Positions 49,097 through 60,829 are shown, numbered from the stretch's first letter. The stretch is 64,000 nucleotides of DNA from Hippophae tibetana (GCA_037013495.1 CM072812.1:75561840-75625839), one strand, 5' to 3'. Notes: generated from the letters alone by a model not told the origin. Translations and numbers: made by a program.

Positions 49097-49451
49097 TATT
49101 TAAGCATAAGGAATGACCTATTGCCTAACCTTTGTTGAGCCTGAGCCTTGAGACGTCATCCCAAGCCTTGGGGTCAACCCGAGCCTTGAGACATCAACCC
49201 GAGCCTTAAGACGTCACCTCGAGCCTTGAGACATCAGCCTAAGCCTTGGTGTGGTTAACCTCAAGCTTTAAATGTATTTTGCTTTACTCTTATACCCCTC
49301 TGACACGCTGTGACATAAATGACTTATTTAAGTGACACTTGTATATATAAAATTATATATATACATGGATTTCGTAAGAGATCAACACATTCCATCACTT
49401 GCTTTGACTTCTATCTAGTTTCTCTCTTTGCAAATCAGACTAATTCCAACA
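49097..49451 (+). repeat. 5' LTR of the nested gypsy fossil
   Basis: It contains a run of units like GAGCCTTGAGACRTCAACCC (about 49139-49250), also present and longer in the partner LTR. It ends TTCCAACA before the primer-binding site. Confidence 0.85.
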
Positions 49452-50654
49452 TTTTGGCACCCACCGTGGGGTTTAGATTCTAAGGTCGAGATTTAGTTTT
49501 TAACCCCCATATTTTCTAGGATTCACCCCGAATTTTGAGAGAGACTTAATAGACCAAACAACATTTCCACTTACTAGTTAACCCTAGAATCATAATCAAT
49601 TGTTCCTTACCACCATGGTAGAGACATGTGCTAAAACTCGACTAAGACTAGCAAACGAGGAAGTAGTAGTAGCACTGGACAACACCTCACCAATCTATGG
49701 CAAAGCAGAAACTAACTCTCATTGAGAGCTAGCTAGTCATCGTCTCAATTTAAGAAGAGAACTCAAGGCTCAGGAATAATAGGTCGTTGTGTTCCTAATC
49801 AAGTGGGGGAACATCTAATGATCGAGCCCAATATATGTACTATCCATACCATACATGAAGGGTTGGGGCTTAGTGAGACCTCTAATAACTCGCATAAAAG
49901 ATACGTTAGAGACTTATATTGGTTCCCATATGTTTATAAACTGGAAAAATAGAGGTCTTCTGTTGAAATCACCTTCATTGAGATGGATGAGGCCTCATCT
50001 CCCTACCAAGACCCCTCGGTAATAACTTTAAGAATTGGATCTTGTGATGTTTGTCGGATCATGAGTGACACTGGGAGCTTCGTCAACCTTCTTTTTTGTC
50101 AACAACTAGGGCCCTAGGCATAAAAGAATACGATATTGTAAGAATAGAGGTATCCCTGATGGGATTAAATAGTAGCAATACTTATGCAATTGGAACTGTG
50201 GTGCTATCTGTCATGGCTAAGGGATCTATAGTGATGACCAATTTTGTGGTAATTGATGTCCTAACTCACTACAATGCAATCCTAGGCAGATCATAGATAC
50301 ACAAGATGAAGGCAATTATGTCCACCTTCCACCAAGTTATCAAATTCCTAACTGAGGAGGGCATAAATGAGATAAGGGGAGACCAGGAAAAGGCTAAAAA
50401 TTGTTATAATACCACTATGAAAAAGGCCAATCCCAAGTAGCAAACATAATATGGGCCTCTTAAAAAAAGGGCCTGGAGGTAGATGTCTAGTATAGTTCGT
50501 CAATTCAAATAAGATGCAAGATCTACCAATTAGAGACAAGGAGGACCTTACACTTCTAATGTACCTCATTTTACCATCTTCATGTACCATCCCTATATAA
50601 ATATATATATTAGGTGATTTCTTACAAGTAATCACCTTATCCTAATATTACATA

Positions 50655-51160
50655 CTCATACTCAGAAAAAGGTAGAATGCTTTCTCTCAAAGAGAGTTTA
50701 TCACCCCAAGCTCAGAAAAGGTAGAACGTTCTTCATCAAAGAAAGTTGACCACCTTGAGCTCAGACCAGATAGAGCACTCTCCCTCAAAGATAATTGATC
50801 ACCCCAAGCTTAGAAAAGGCAGAGTATTCTCCATAAAAGAGATTTGATCACCTCAAGCTCAGACCAGGTAGATCACTCTTCCTCAAAGAGATTTGATCAC
50901 CTCATTCTCAGAAAAGGCAGAACATTCTCCCTTAGAGAGTTGATCACCTCATCCTCAAAAAAGGTAGAACACTCTCCCTCGGATAGTTGATCACCTCAAG
51001 CTCAGAAAATATAGAGCACTTTTTATCAAGGGAAGTTGAACACCTCGAGCTCAGATCGGGTAGAGCGCTCTCCTTCAAAGAGAGTCGATCACCTCGTCCT
51101 CAGAAAAGGTAGAATGCTCTCCCTTTGAGAGTTGATCACCTTAAGCTCAGAAAGGTAGGG
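50655..51160 (+). repeat. Minisatellite inside the nested gypsy fossil
   Basis: About ten imperfect units of 46-58 bases, each with TTGATCACCTCAAGCTCAGA, then AAAAGGTAGA, then ACTCTCCCTCAAAGAGA-like sequence. Confidence 0.88.
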
Positions 51161-51318
51161 CTCTACATTGTGTGTACCATTTTGTCTAACACCTTTTATA
51201 TATGGATGTTAAGAAAGAGCTCGACATCATGTATAAGGATGTCAATCCTATTCACTTGTTGATCCTTTTACTTTTCCACTTTAGTAGAATAACTAAGTTA
51301 AAAGAGTAAGAAGATTGA

Positions 51319-51719
51319 TGTTTAGGCATAAGGAATAACTTGCTACCTAACCTTTGTTGAGCTTGAGCCTTGAGACGTCAATCCGAGCTATAGGGTCAAC
51401 CTGAGCCTTGAGACATCAGCCTGAGCCTTGGGGTCAGCCCAAGCCTTAAGATATTAGTGCAAGCCTTGAGAAGTTAACTCGAGTCTTGAGACATCAACCC
51501 GAACCTTGAGACATTAGCCCGAGCCTTAGTATGATCGATCTCAAGCTTTAAATGTATTTTGCTTTACTCATATACTCTTATGACTTGTTATGACATAAAT
51601 GTCATTTTTAACTAACACATGTACATATAAAATCTATATATACATGGTCTCCCTAAGAGATCCATACATTTCATCAATTGTTCTAACTTCTCTCTCTATA
51701 GATCAGACCAATACCAACA
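51319..51719 (+). repeat. 3' LTR of the nested gypsy fossil
   Basis: Begins TGTTTAGGCATAAGG and ends ATACCAACA. Its GAGCCTTGAGAC-type unit array (about 51364-51540) is longer than that of the 5' LTR, which explains most of the length difference. Confidence 0.85.
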
Positions 51720-51881
51720 CCATTCAAGAATTGATAAAAAGAAAACTAATCTCTATTTAAGCTCTATAAGATATATTAATTAGTTAGAAAGTTGGGTACC
51801 AACACCATTCAAGAATTGATAAAAAGAAAACTAATCTCTATTTAAGCTCTAGAAGATATATTAATTAGTTAGAAAGTTGGG
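51712..51881. repeat. 85-bp tandem duplication across a nested-insertion junction
   Basis: 51712-51796 and 51797-51881 are nearly identical. Each begins TACCAACACCATTC, that is, the end of the gypsy LTR, the CCATT target duplication and the start of the copia LTR remnant. The duplication therefore arose after the gypsy insertion. Confidence 0.9.
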
Positions 51882-51978
51882 TATTTAAACAATGAGAGAG
51901 TTAATGCTCTATGTAACTAACTAATACTAGATTTATACTAAGTGAGTTTCATAGTACATTAGGCTAGCTTACTTAATA
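51725..51978 (-). repeat. 5' LTR of the minus-strand copia fossil
   Basis: Partner of 44374-44577, lengthened by the 85-bp duplication at 51712-51881. It ends CTTACTTAATA at 51978. Confidence 0.72.
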
Positions 51979-51984
51979 AAGTGT

Positions 51985-53283
51985 ACATATTAAAAATTTA
52001 AGGATTAAAGTCTTTCAAAGACATAAGTTTAGAGATCATATGACTATTTTTTTCTTCATTTTTTCTCATTCACATTGTACATATATGTTGCCTTTTATAT
52101 AACATAAAAAAAATGTATATTAAAAAATGAGTACATATGTATTTTTTTATAGCATAAAACACATATTTTTTAGAAGAGATTAAAAGTGAAATAATGTGAA
52201 TAATTAAGTCATATAAAAATTAAAAGATTATTATAATAATTGATAAACAAAGAAAATAAAGAATTTAATTATAATTATAATTATTTTAAATTTAAATAAA
52301 AAAATAAAAAAGAATATTTTTAAAATGTATAATTATAAAATAACACTTCTTATGTCCAGCTCATATATTTTTATAAAAAAATTTGATACATTATTTCATT
52401 TTAAATGTCGTTCATATTAAACTACGATCATTTAAACTAATTTAATATTTAATGTTATTTAATTAGACTCTTTTAAATATTTTTGAGTATTATCTTTATT
52501 ATTATAAATTTTAAAAATATTATTTTTTATCATATTTAATTTAATTTAATTATCTAATAAATAAATAAATTTGATTTTATAAGTATTTATATAGTTGAAT
52601 ATTCAATTCATTTATACACTTTAAAGAATCTAACCTCTGAAAGGGAATCCACGTTCTGTCCCTTAAAATATTTAAATTAGGAATGGTTATATCATATTGA
52701 TCTTTAAATTGTCGCTATCATCGTTTATATTATAAATGAAAAATCTATTTGTTATAATTTTGTAAATAAATTATAAATAATATATTATAATGTTATTGAT
52801 AAATATAATAAAATTTATATAATTGTATATATATATATATATGTACATGATTGCAATATTACTAATCAAAACAACATCGAATACTGTCGGTTGCTTACAG
52901 CGGATAATGTGTCCATTTGATCGTTTACTCTGGTAGTCTGGTTGGAGCTACGAAAATCGAACGGCCAGTAAGATCCGATGCACTGAGTATTAACCTAAAT
53001 CTTACTATAGGTCAACCCAAGTTTATATTACTATAATGTGGTGGCCCGCACAATAATATATACTTGCTTCCTCTTTCCCTTTACGGCTACAAATCGAGGA
53101 AGGCTCGTTGGTTTCCAAATCTGAGTCAAATTCAGAGATAAACAGAGAAATTACAGACCACCGAGATTTCAACTTCAGATAACATAAATCAGATTATCCA
53201 CATAAAAGAAATAACAAGTCATCTTTCCTATATCTCTGGCTCTGTTTTTCTTTCGATATCTCTATCTACATTTAATTTAAGAA
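51985..53283. other. AT-rich DNA and upstream region of the DUF1195 gene
   Basis: No gene is visible up to 53283. A repeat fragment lies at 52000-52050 and a TA microsatellite near 52826-52843. From about 52860 the composition becomes normal, and AATATATAC near 53056 may be a TATA element. The pyrimidine-rich 5' leader runs to the ATG at 53284. Confidence 0.5.
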
Positions 53284-56200
53284 ATGAAGGATGACGATGG
53301 CCTTCCTGCAATGACATCGAATCCCAAGAAAGAGAGCTCAGATTCGAGTTTAATTTTCGGTAAAGGTAGATACAAATTCTGGGCATTGGCTGCTATATTG
53401 TTGTTAGCATTTTGGTCCATGTTCACTGGCACCGTCACTCTCAGGTGGTCCGCCGGAAACCTCAATCGTCTCTCCGCCGATATCGATACCCCAATCATCG
53501 AAGATCTTGATGTCCTTGTTAGTCCTATATCTCTCCTTTTTTCTTTATTTTTTTAATGAAATTTCTGCTAATTTGCGTATTATGTGTGGTTTTTAGAGTT
53601 GGATTTTGTTGGGAATTGAATATTTGAATGCATTTTTGTGGGTTTTCTGATTCGATTTCTGGTTTTGGGAAAATTTGTGGGGCTTAGGAAATGGAAGAGA
53701 GGGAGAAATTGGTGCAGCACATGTGGGATGTATACACGAATAGCCGTCGGATCAGATTACCTCGGTTCTGGCAACAAGCGTTCGAAGCTGCTTATGAGGA
53801 ATTGATCAGTGATGACCCTGGTGTCAGGGATGCCGCCATTTTTGAGATCGCTAAAATGTCAGTGCGATCCTTTGGTATTGATCCACCTCCTATCCAATCA
53901 ACGGTGAGTTCCATTCTCCTAGGCTTTTTATTGAAATTGTTCTTGATTGATTGCAGAAACTGCTTTTGATTATGCTTATTTATTGAGCTAAAACCTTAAA
54001 TAATTTGTCCATCATTATATTATTAAATGATTTTGGCTTCATTTTCATCTATTTTCTCTGATTGTTCGTTATTGTTAGTTTTGTCGTTGAATTAGCACAT
54101 ATATGGATAGTGTTGTATTTTTGGCAGTTACTGATTAGCATTTATTACATCTAAATTAACTTTATAATTCAGGTTTATGCATTAATTTCCATTAGTTAGT
54201 ATTTAGACGGGTTCTACTACGATTTTATTTATAGTCTTATGGATTTTTGGTTAGCTAGATTGCTTGGATTGGGTGGGTTTATTTTTCCACTTGCTACTTC
54301 TTTCATTAAACTTCACTTTTCTTCTATACGAAGGATCCCTCTTTTTTTTTTTTGGGACCCTATAAAAGTGCTTCTGGACCAAACAGGAATTTTTTTGTCT
54401 AAAGCTCTTTTACGGCTTAGAAAACTCATTTTTCCGAAACTACTTATGTCAGAAAGCACTTCTAACAGATGCACAAACAAACAAACACATAGTTTTATTA
54501 TATTCTAAGGTCTTCTTACTTATAGTCTCTGAGTTGAGCTAGTGATAACTCAAAGGGAGGGTGATGTAGAGGTCGTATACTTGTTCTAAAAATAACACTA
54601 AAGTCATATATTTATTTTTTGTTACAGTTTAGTCTTATTGTTATGAAAAAATTACTACATAAGGACAAATGATCATTTTTATGCAAGGTTTGAAATGACG
54701 ACATCGATGAAAATATTGAGATATAATTTTTACGAAAATGTCTAAAATATTGTTGTTATTAATGGAAATTTTTAAAAAAATCACAAAAACTATGGAAACT
54801 CTATAAAAAATAGGGAATTTTTTTTATATAACTTTATAAAAGATCAAACAATCAATTACTTATATTTTAAACTAATTTTTATTTAATACATATATTTTTA
54901 AATACAAAATATTTATATTAACAATAAGTTAATTAATTGATTAAAATATTGTATAATAAAATATATATTCTTTTTTGTTAAATATTATAGAATGAGTAGT
55001 TAAAAGGTTTGAAATAATTAAGTAGGCTTTCAAATTGTATAACTATTATAAATAGATAAATCTTGACAGTATAAAAATAATTTTTATTGATTATTTGTTT
55101 TTAAAAGCACTCATATATATAGCAAACATGTTACAAATAAAAATAAAAAAATATATTATCTTCTGTAAAAATGCGAAAAAAATTGAATAAAAATGATTAT
55201 TCATAATGAAAAAAAAAAATCAAGGATTAATATTTTCAATGTTTTTTTTCTACATTTTAGCAACAATATCTACAATATAAAGACATTTAAGCAACAACGA
55301 TATTTAAACGACATTCTTAACAATCTCGCGACAATTTATCCAAAAGATACGGATATCACGTTTTAATGTTAGAATGTATAAATAAGAGACATTGTCGCGA
55401 CACTATCAATGATATTGTAGACATCTTCATCCTTGTTTTTATGTTTTTTATTTATTTTCTATTTTGTTTAATTTTTTTATTATTTTAATTACATTTTATT
55501 CAAGTTAAAACAATCTTTTATCTAATGTAACAAAAAAAATCAAAAAATAAAATGAAAGACATTTATTTTGTCCTTGTGTGGTTACTTTTTAATAACAATA
55601 GAATTCAACTATTACGAAAAATAAGTATAGGATGTAAGTGCCATCTCTTTAATAAGTATAGAATCTTAACGGTATTTATCTTTAACTTAAAATACGAATG
55701 GATTATTTTTTTTGTTTGAAATGAGAAGAAGCTGCATTGATACGGCTAAATGCCAAACCTGTACAAAACTACCAAAATAAGAGGGTACAGAAGCAAAATA
55801 CTAAAACTGAACACACACCAACATGACACCATAGTCAAGTTCCAATTTCAACTACCAGAGGCAGCCTTTCTGGTAAGGAACCATTAGTAACATTATCATA
55901 TACCAAGACCAGCAACCAAAGCCATACACGAATCATACCAAAATTAAAAACAAAACAGAGGAAATGGTTAAAAAGGAGGGTGGCACAAAACAAGCATAAA
56001 GGCTAAACACAGGTAAAACCATAAAACCAACAGAAAAAATCCATAGAACGACAAATATAGAGTTTAAAGAACATAAGCACCAATCAAGAAATAGATCAAG
56101 TAGCAATGCTGGCACTAGATTCCTCCATTTCAGTAGCATGTCTATCAGTAGAGATAGCAACATCTACAATTTGCAGTGGATGATCGTGAAGGGTACTGAG

Positions 56201-58922
56201 GAAACTGACATTTTCCAGACCCTTCCTTGGATGCTTGCCAGTCTTAGCCGTTTGAGCAGCAACACCACTTCCAATAACTCTCCTCTACCAGCACTAGAAA
56301 CCTAATCTTCCTTGTCTCTTTTAACAGCTTTAGTCCCTTGTTTCTTCTTCCCTTAAGTATGACCAGGGTTAAAGGAAAAATCACCAAAAGTGCTACCAAT
56401 CTTCCTTAAGCCACCATCCCTTACTTGGCCGGGCACTCACATGTTCATATCCGAACTCAACATTTACCAAATTTGGCATTCTTGCCCTCAAAACATATGC
56501 AAACCTCTCTAGCAATTTCACAGTATTGTGTTTGGTGAGCGATCAGACCACAACAATAACAGAAGCCAAATAAACATTCATATATGAACTCCACCTAGAC
56601 ATTAGTACCTTTGAAATGATCAGGCACCAGGTACTAATGCTTGACAGAGCATAAAGTATATTTGAACTCCAGTAACCTCATAGTACTACTTAATAAAGAA
56701 AGTTCATCAATATTGAGAACAGGTCTTATAGTCTCCACAATCTTATGCACAATAGACTCGATTCTCCACTCCATAGGAAAGTCGTGGATCTGAATCCAAA
56801 TTGGATCGGTATCAAAAGCCAAATTGGAAGGAGACACTGGGTTGCTGAATCGCAATCAAGCTATTATCAAACTTCCATGGAGCTTTCTTCAGGACCAGCT
56901 CCAGTTCATCACGATCGTCAAAATAGAAAATGAAAGTTAAGGGATTCACCACCTTGAGGTCCAATTCATCATATTTTGTCCAACTCTTATGACGAACGCA
57001 TAAGAAATACTTCAACTTGACAGGTTTTTGTGACACAATTCACAGCAAATGTGAGGTCCAAATTGTCTTTATGTGTTCGTTAAGGTCACCAAGGTCCAAG
57101 GTTGGATTGTGATTTTCAACACTATCTGTAAAGTTTTCCATAATTGAAGAAAACTTAACTCATAAAAGTTGTGAAAAGAAATGAGGAATAGCAAATGGCA
57201 GAAATCAGTATTGAGGTGATGAACAATTGGAGTAGAATCCCAAGAGAAAAGGGCAGATTTGAAGGCAAAGGAAATGAGCTACGAGAAGAAAAGGAATAAG
57301 ACCAACACCTTTTTGATTGAAGCCATTTTGTTTAATAAGAGTCAATTTTAAGCGGCAAATACTTTGGTAGGCAGCTTAGTTCATCTGAGAACAACCGTGT
57401 TTTAGCTTCTGCCTTCTGAATTCCTAATGTGCTGTAACATCACTCAGTACTGGATATAACTACCTAGTGATCCTTGTTCTTGGTTTATAATGATTCTTAG
57501 TGGTAGGCATTTGACTTTTTATCAGGAGATTGAGAATGGAATACCTGTGAATATTTATTTAGAGAAATGCTAAGAACATACAAATTTGTACACTTTTGCG
57601 CCCAAAACAATTGTATTGCGAGATATGTTAGAATTAATTTGGAAAATGGAAAAATTCAATTTTCTAAAAAATTCAGCCACACGACACCACATAAGGTTGG
57701 GATTAGTGCAAAAGTGTGTGCAAATTTTTGTTCCCTGGTATTCCTCTATTCATATGATAAATTTGGTTGAATAGCATGGCTTCTGTCTCAGTAATAACTA
57801 ATAATCCTTTCTGAACACATGCCTTTGTACTGGAAGTCTTTTTTAAAGTTCAATATCAGCCACTCTCTACTCAATTTCTTACCAGTCTACACGATAGTCT
57901 GGATCAAGGTCCAACTCCAAGTTTAATAAACTTAATATAAAATATACTAATTGTAACGTTTTGAAGTAAAATACAACAAATCATTTTTTACAATTTATAT
58001 AGTCAAGCAATAAACTTTTTCCAATGGTCTCATTCTCAAATTAAGATCAACCATCAAAAGACATGCATATATCTCACAAGCGGCACTGATGCTTTTTATG
58101 TGTAACCCCTCAGTTAGTGAGTTTCATATGTCACCAACCATTTATGCTATTGGCATGAGGGTTGTGTGTTGGATAAACAATACATGCCTATTTTGAGATG
58201 ATACTAAATGGGCCAATTCGTAAGGATTGAAAGGCTATTATCGGACTTGTCAGTTAACATTATTCCTTAGTAGAAGAAAGAAGATACTGTTTTGACTTGT
58301 ATCTGAAGATTGATTTCTTCTGATTGTGAAAAAAATAGATTGAAGCTTGCATTTGAGTTGATATGTCATTTTATCTGATTTTAATTCACCTTGTAACATA
58401 TTTTGTTCTGTTTTCTTTTTTATGATATATACTGTCAAAGTTTTTTAACTTGAAATTGTAGTGCGGGTACATTTGCATTTTTTATTGCTCTATTTTCTCT
58501 TTGTTCTGTTTCATCATGGATCTTGGCTTCCGGTATACAAATGCTTAATTTAGTATTGAGGTTATCTTTCTGCTCTTTGATTTCTACGTCTAGATTTCAG
58601 TGAATCTTGTAGTAGGTGGTAATTGGTGAGGATATAAAATTCTTTAAGCATGGATCTTCTATGAAACCGGAACAATTTCATAGTAATGAACAATTCGATT
58701 GGATATGTTTAAGAAATGATGTTCTTTAGTTTTTTTTTTATGATTGAGACAAAGGCTTGCCTGATACTGTGTTGGCATATGATATTTTGTAATTCTAACA
58801 CTAAATTCTTGCTTTGTGTTTTTTTCTTCCCGTATTATCAGAGTGCACGAGAACTTACCAAGACTTTGAAGCAAGCAATGAAAAGTGGGCAAGTGCTGAC
58901 CTCAAGTAAGCGAGTCCGGTGA
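53284..58922 (+). CDS. DUF1195 family membrane-anchored protein, 3 exons
   Basis: Exons 53284-53517, 53688-53903 and 58842-58922 encode 176 residues; both introns are GT-AG in phase 0. Residues 1-30 are hydrophilic, and residues about 31-55 (FWALAAILLLAFWSMFTGTV) form one membrane segment. A conserved soluble part follows, with EREKLVQHMWDVYTNS and RLPRFWQQAFEAAYEEL (about 80-120), ending in the basic SSKRVR. This matches the plant DUF1195 family, whose members are small and sometimes labelled putative sugar transporter without evidence. A single membrane segment does not fit a transporter. Function is unknown. Intron 2 is 4.9 kb and holds a LINE fragment and a MITE. The start is the first in-frame ATG after the leader. 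Confidence 0.88.
54540..55700. other. AT-rich part of DUF1195 intron 2
   Basis: No exon is visible. Diverged sequence at about 54690-54780 (GACGACATCGATGAAAATATT) and at about 55370-55430 (inverted ATATTGTAGACATCTTCATCC) may be the two ends of an old inverted-repeat element. Confidence 0.35.
55705..57330 (-). mobile_element. LINE fragment carrying only ORF1 (DUF4283 type)
   Basis: On the minus strand an ATG at 57141 opens ORF1 (MENFTDSVENHNPTLDLGDL...), interrupted by a stop after about 30 codons. The DUF4283 domain follows at about 57036-56640 (NPLTFIFYFDDRDELELVLK, then DPIWIQIHDFPMEW), and a CX2CX4HX4C zinc knuckle (CYCCGLIAHQTQYC) near 56562-56521. The sequence ends near 55705 at a short A-rich tail. 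No ORF2 endonuclease or reverse transcriptase is present. The stretch above 57141 looks like a 5' UTR. No target duplication was found. Confidence 0.8.
57561..57747. mobile_element. MITE of about 185 bp with 38-bp inverted ends
   Basis: The left end GAGAAATGCTAAGAACATAC continues to ACACTTTTGC. The right end, reverse-complemented, reads GAGGAATACCAGGGAAC and also runs to CACACTTTTGC. Flanks TATTTATTT and TATTCATAT agree at seven of nine places, which suits a 9-bp Mutator-type target duplication. The element is non-coding and lies in DUF1195 intron 2. Confidence 0.75.
57750..58841. other. Remaining part of DUF1195 intron 2
   Basis: Intron sequence of ordinary composition, T-rich towards the acceptor at 58841. 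No exon or element is recognised. Confidence 0.55.
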
Positions 58923-59790
58923 TATTAAGAACGATGAAGTAAAACAGGCTTCAAATCTACATTATTTTGCACTTGCAGCAGCTCATGTCATGCTACCCGA
59001 TGTTTGTGAGGGGTAGTGATAATCAAAAATCATGCTCGGTTCTTGCTGTTCTGACATCAGGCAAAACTGTGCATTAAGGCTATGCTATCATTCTTCCAAT
59101 TTTTGGATGTCATAATTTTGCCATATTGATGATAAACTTAAAACAACCTTATGATCATACAAGTTCAAGGGAAAGAAGTTTGATCTGATTTCACATTTAT
59201 AAATTCTAGTGAATTTTTTTTTTCAAACTTCCTCTTCTAAAAGTAAAAGTTCCTCCTAGTTATTAAACCTGTCATAACTTGCCTGTAATCTGCATTATGC
59301 TTGAACCTAGTATCATAGCCCCGTCCTCAAATTTTGGGAATTAGAAAACTGCCGTTTTAACAATAATTCATTTTTTTTCTTTTATATGTTCGCTTTTTGT
59401 TCGCTTATATGTTCATTTTACAATTGTTTTATGCATTTTTGTGTATGTGTTGTATTTATTATGTCTTATTAAAAAATGTTTAAGAGGAAAGATAAATAAA
59501 GTTATAATCATTACAATTTTTTATCTTAGGTGTTCAAAGACATGGTAATAGATACAAGAATCACTGTCATCTTGTATTTTAAATCTGTAATAATTATTAA
59601 TTGTGATAATATAAATTCGTTATTTTTATAAAAGAATCTTAGAAATTTATTTTTGTAAAATATATCAATCACACATTTGTCACGTGTTTTGTATCATTAA
59701 TGCATTTGATCAAGATGATAACATATATTTTTTTAAAAAGTAATCATGTTATCATTTTTATAGAGATAATAAATTTTATTTTCTCGTATC
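58923..59790. other. DUF1195 3' untranslated region and flanking DNA
   Basis: The first 200-400 bases are of normal composition and are the likely 3' UTR; the poly(A) site is not placed. The rest is AT-rich, without a gene. Confidence 0.5.
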
Positions 59791-59794
59791 TATA

Positions 59795-60330
59795 ATATTT
59801 TTTTTTTTAAAGTGGACATTTTATTAATGGTACTGGACGAAGAAAACATGAGCAAATTTAGGAACACCCTCAAGTTGGTAAAGCATGAAAGGAAATAATC
59901 CTTCAAACAACTTCTGCACTTTGGATGAGACCTCTCCTCAAATATTTACCCTTCATATGAACACCTTAAATCTTCAACTTTAAAATCCAGGGACGACTAC
60001 AAAAAACCCCACACTTAACACAAGAAGACAGAAATCACCATAGATTTAGAAGAAAATCTATGAGATTTTCATTTTTATTCCACTTTGAAAATAGAAAATA
60101 TCAACAACAAAAAACGACATATTAAAAGACTAAACTACACCTTCTGGAGAGAAAGAACTCTCGCAGGTGAAGTCCCTCTATGGGATGCTAAAAAGGGAGA
60201 AAAGGCTTAAGGCAGAGAAAACTAGGAGATAGAGATGGAGAAAAAAAAATTCTAAGATCAAGTTGAGGGTATGAAATAAGTACAAACAATATATAAAATC
60301 TAATCATTTGAGAAAATAAATAATTATTAT
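59795..60330 (-). mobile_element. Retroposed 3' end with poly(A) tail
   Basis: On the minus strand the insert ends AATAAAATGTCCACTTT followed by a run of 12 A (poly(T) at about 59800-59811 on the plus strand), as in a reverse-transcribed polyadenylated RNA. Flanks ATTTTCTCGTATC (near 59779) and ATTATTCTCGTATA (near 60325) look like an imperfect target duplication. No coding frame was identified, so it is either a 5'-truncated LINE end or a processed-transcript UTR. Confidence 0.55.
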
Positions 60331-60829
60331 TCTCGTATAAAGAAGAAAATATTTTTTTATTTCTAAAAGAGAAGGACGTTTCGGAATTCTAATTCCTAAT
60401 CTTAAAAAATGTAAATGAACTCCTAACAAAGATAGAGTTTTACGCATTAGGCATCAATGCACTTATAGAATACATTTAAGTTCTGAAATTGTTATTTTCA
60501 TTACTACAAATATCTTTTTTTTTTCTTTAATGAGTTAAATTAATCCTAAGAGACTAAATCCGTTAGCCTATCCTTAAAATTATTTTTTTATAGCTCTAAT
60601 GACTAGCAAAATAAATAAAGCAAAATGAGAATAGTAAAAAGAAAAAGGAAAGGCAATATATGATGAACCATATTTTTTTCTATTTACCTAAATTTCTTAC
60701 AATTTTTTTTATTTAATTATATTAGACTTTTAATTTCAATAACATATTCTTAACCTACAATGTCCTCAAACACTGAAAATATAAAAATTTATAATGAAAC
60801 TTGGTATTAAATATGTAATGGACATGCGA
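60331..60829. other. AT-rich intergenic DNA
   Basis: No gene or recognisable element is visible between the retroposed segment and the gypsy fossil. Confidence 0.5.

Larger units (their letters stand above)
49097..51719 (+). mobile_element. Short Ty3/gypsy (Tat-like) fossil nested in the copia element
   Basis: A 2.6-kb element with LTRs 49097-49451 and 51319-51719 and a perfect target duplication CCATT (49092-49096, 51720-51724). The primer-binding site TGGCACCCACCGTGGGG follows the 5' LTR. Between the LTRs, the recognisable coding part is a retropepsin-like stretch at about 49980-50420 (with YNAILGRS near 50274). It is followed by a minisatellite at 50655-51160. With so short an interior it may be a derivative mobilised by relatives. 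It is broken in several places. Confidence 0.85.
44374..51978 (-). mobile_element. Ty1/copia fossil hosting a nested gypsy element
   Basis: Read on the minus strand: LTR at about 51725-51978, primer-binding-site-like sequence TGGTATTAAAGC at about 49094-49083, gag (about 49040-48000) with a CX2CX4HX4C zinc knuckle near 47970-47930, integrase core (about 47210-46800), reverse transcriptase (about 46100-45500, with YGLKQAPRA), RNase H side (about 45320-44700), a purine-rich tract GAAGGAGATG and the other LTR (44374-44577). Flanks AAGAG and AAGTG may be a decayed 5-bp target duplication. The nested element at 49097-51719 separates the 5' LTR from the rest. The copia fossil is broken in many places and is clearly older than its guest. 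Confidence 0.82.

Noticed and set aside
57567-57774. Two overlapping plus-strand frames of 62 and 67 codons
   Set aside because: They lie wholly within or across the MITE at 57561-57747.
53284-58922. Calling the DUF1195 protein a sugar transporter
   Set aside because: Some databases use that label, but 176 residues with one membrane segment do not fit a sugar carrier.
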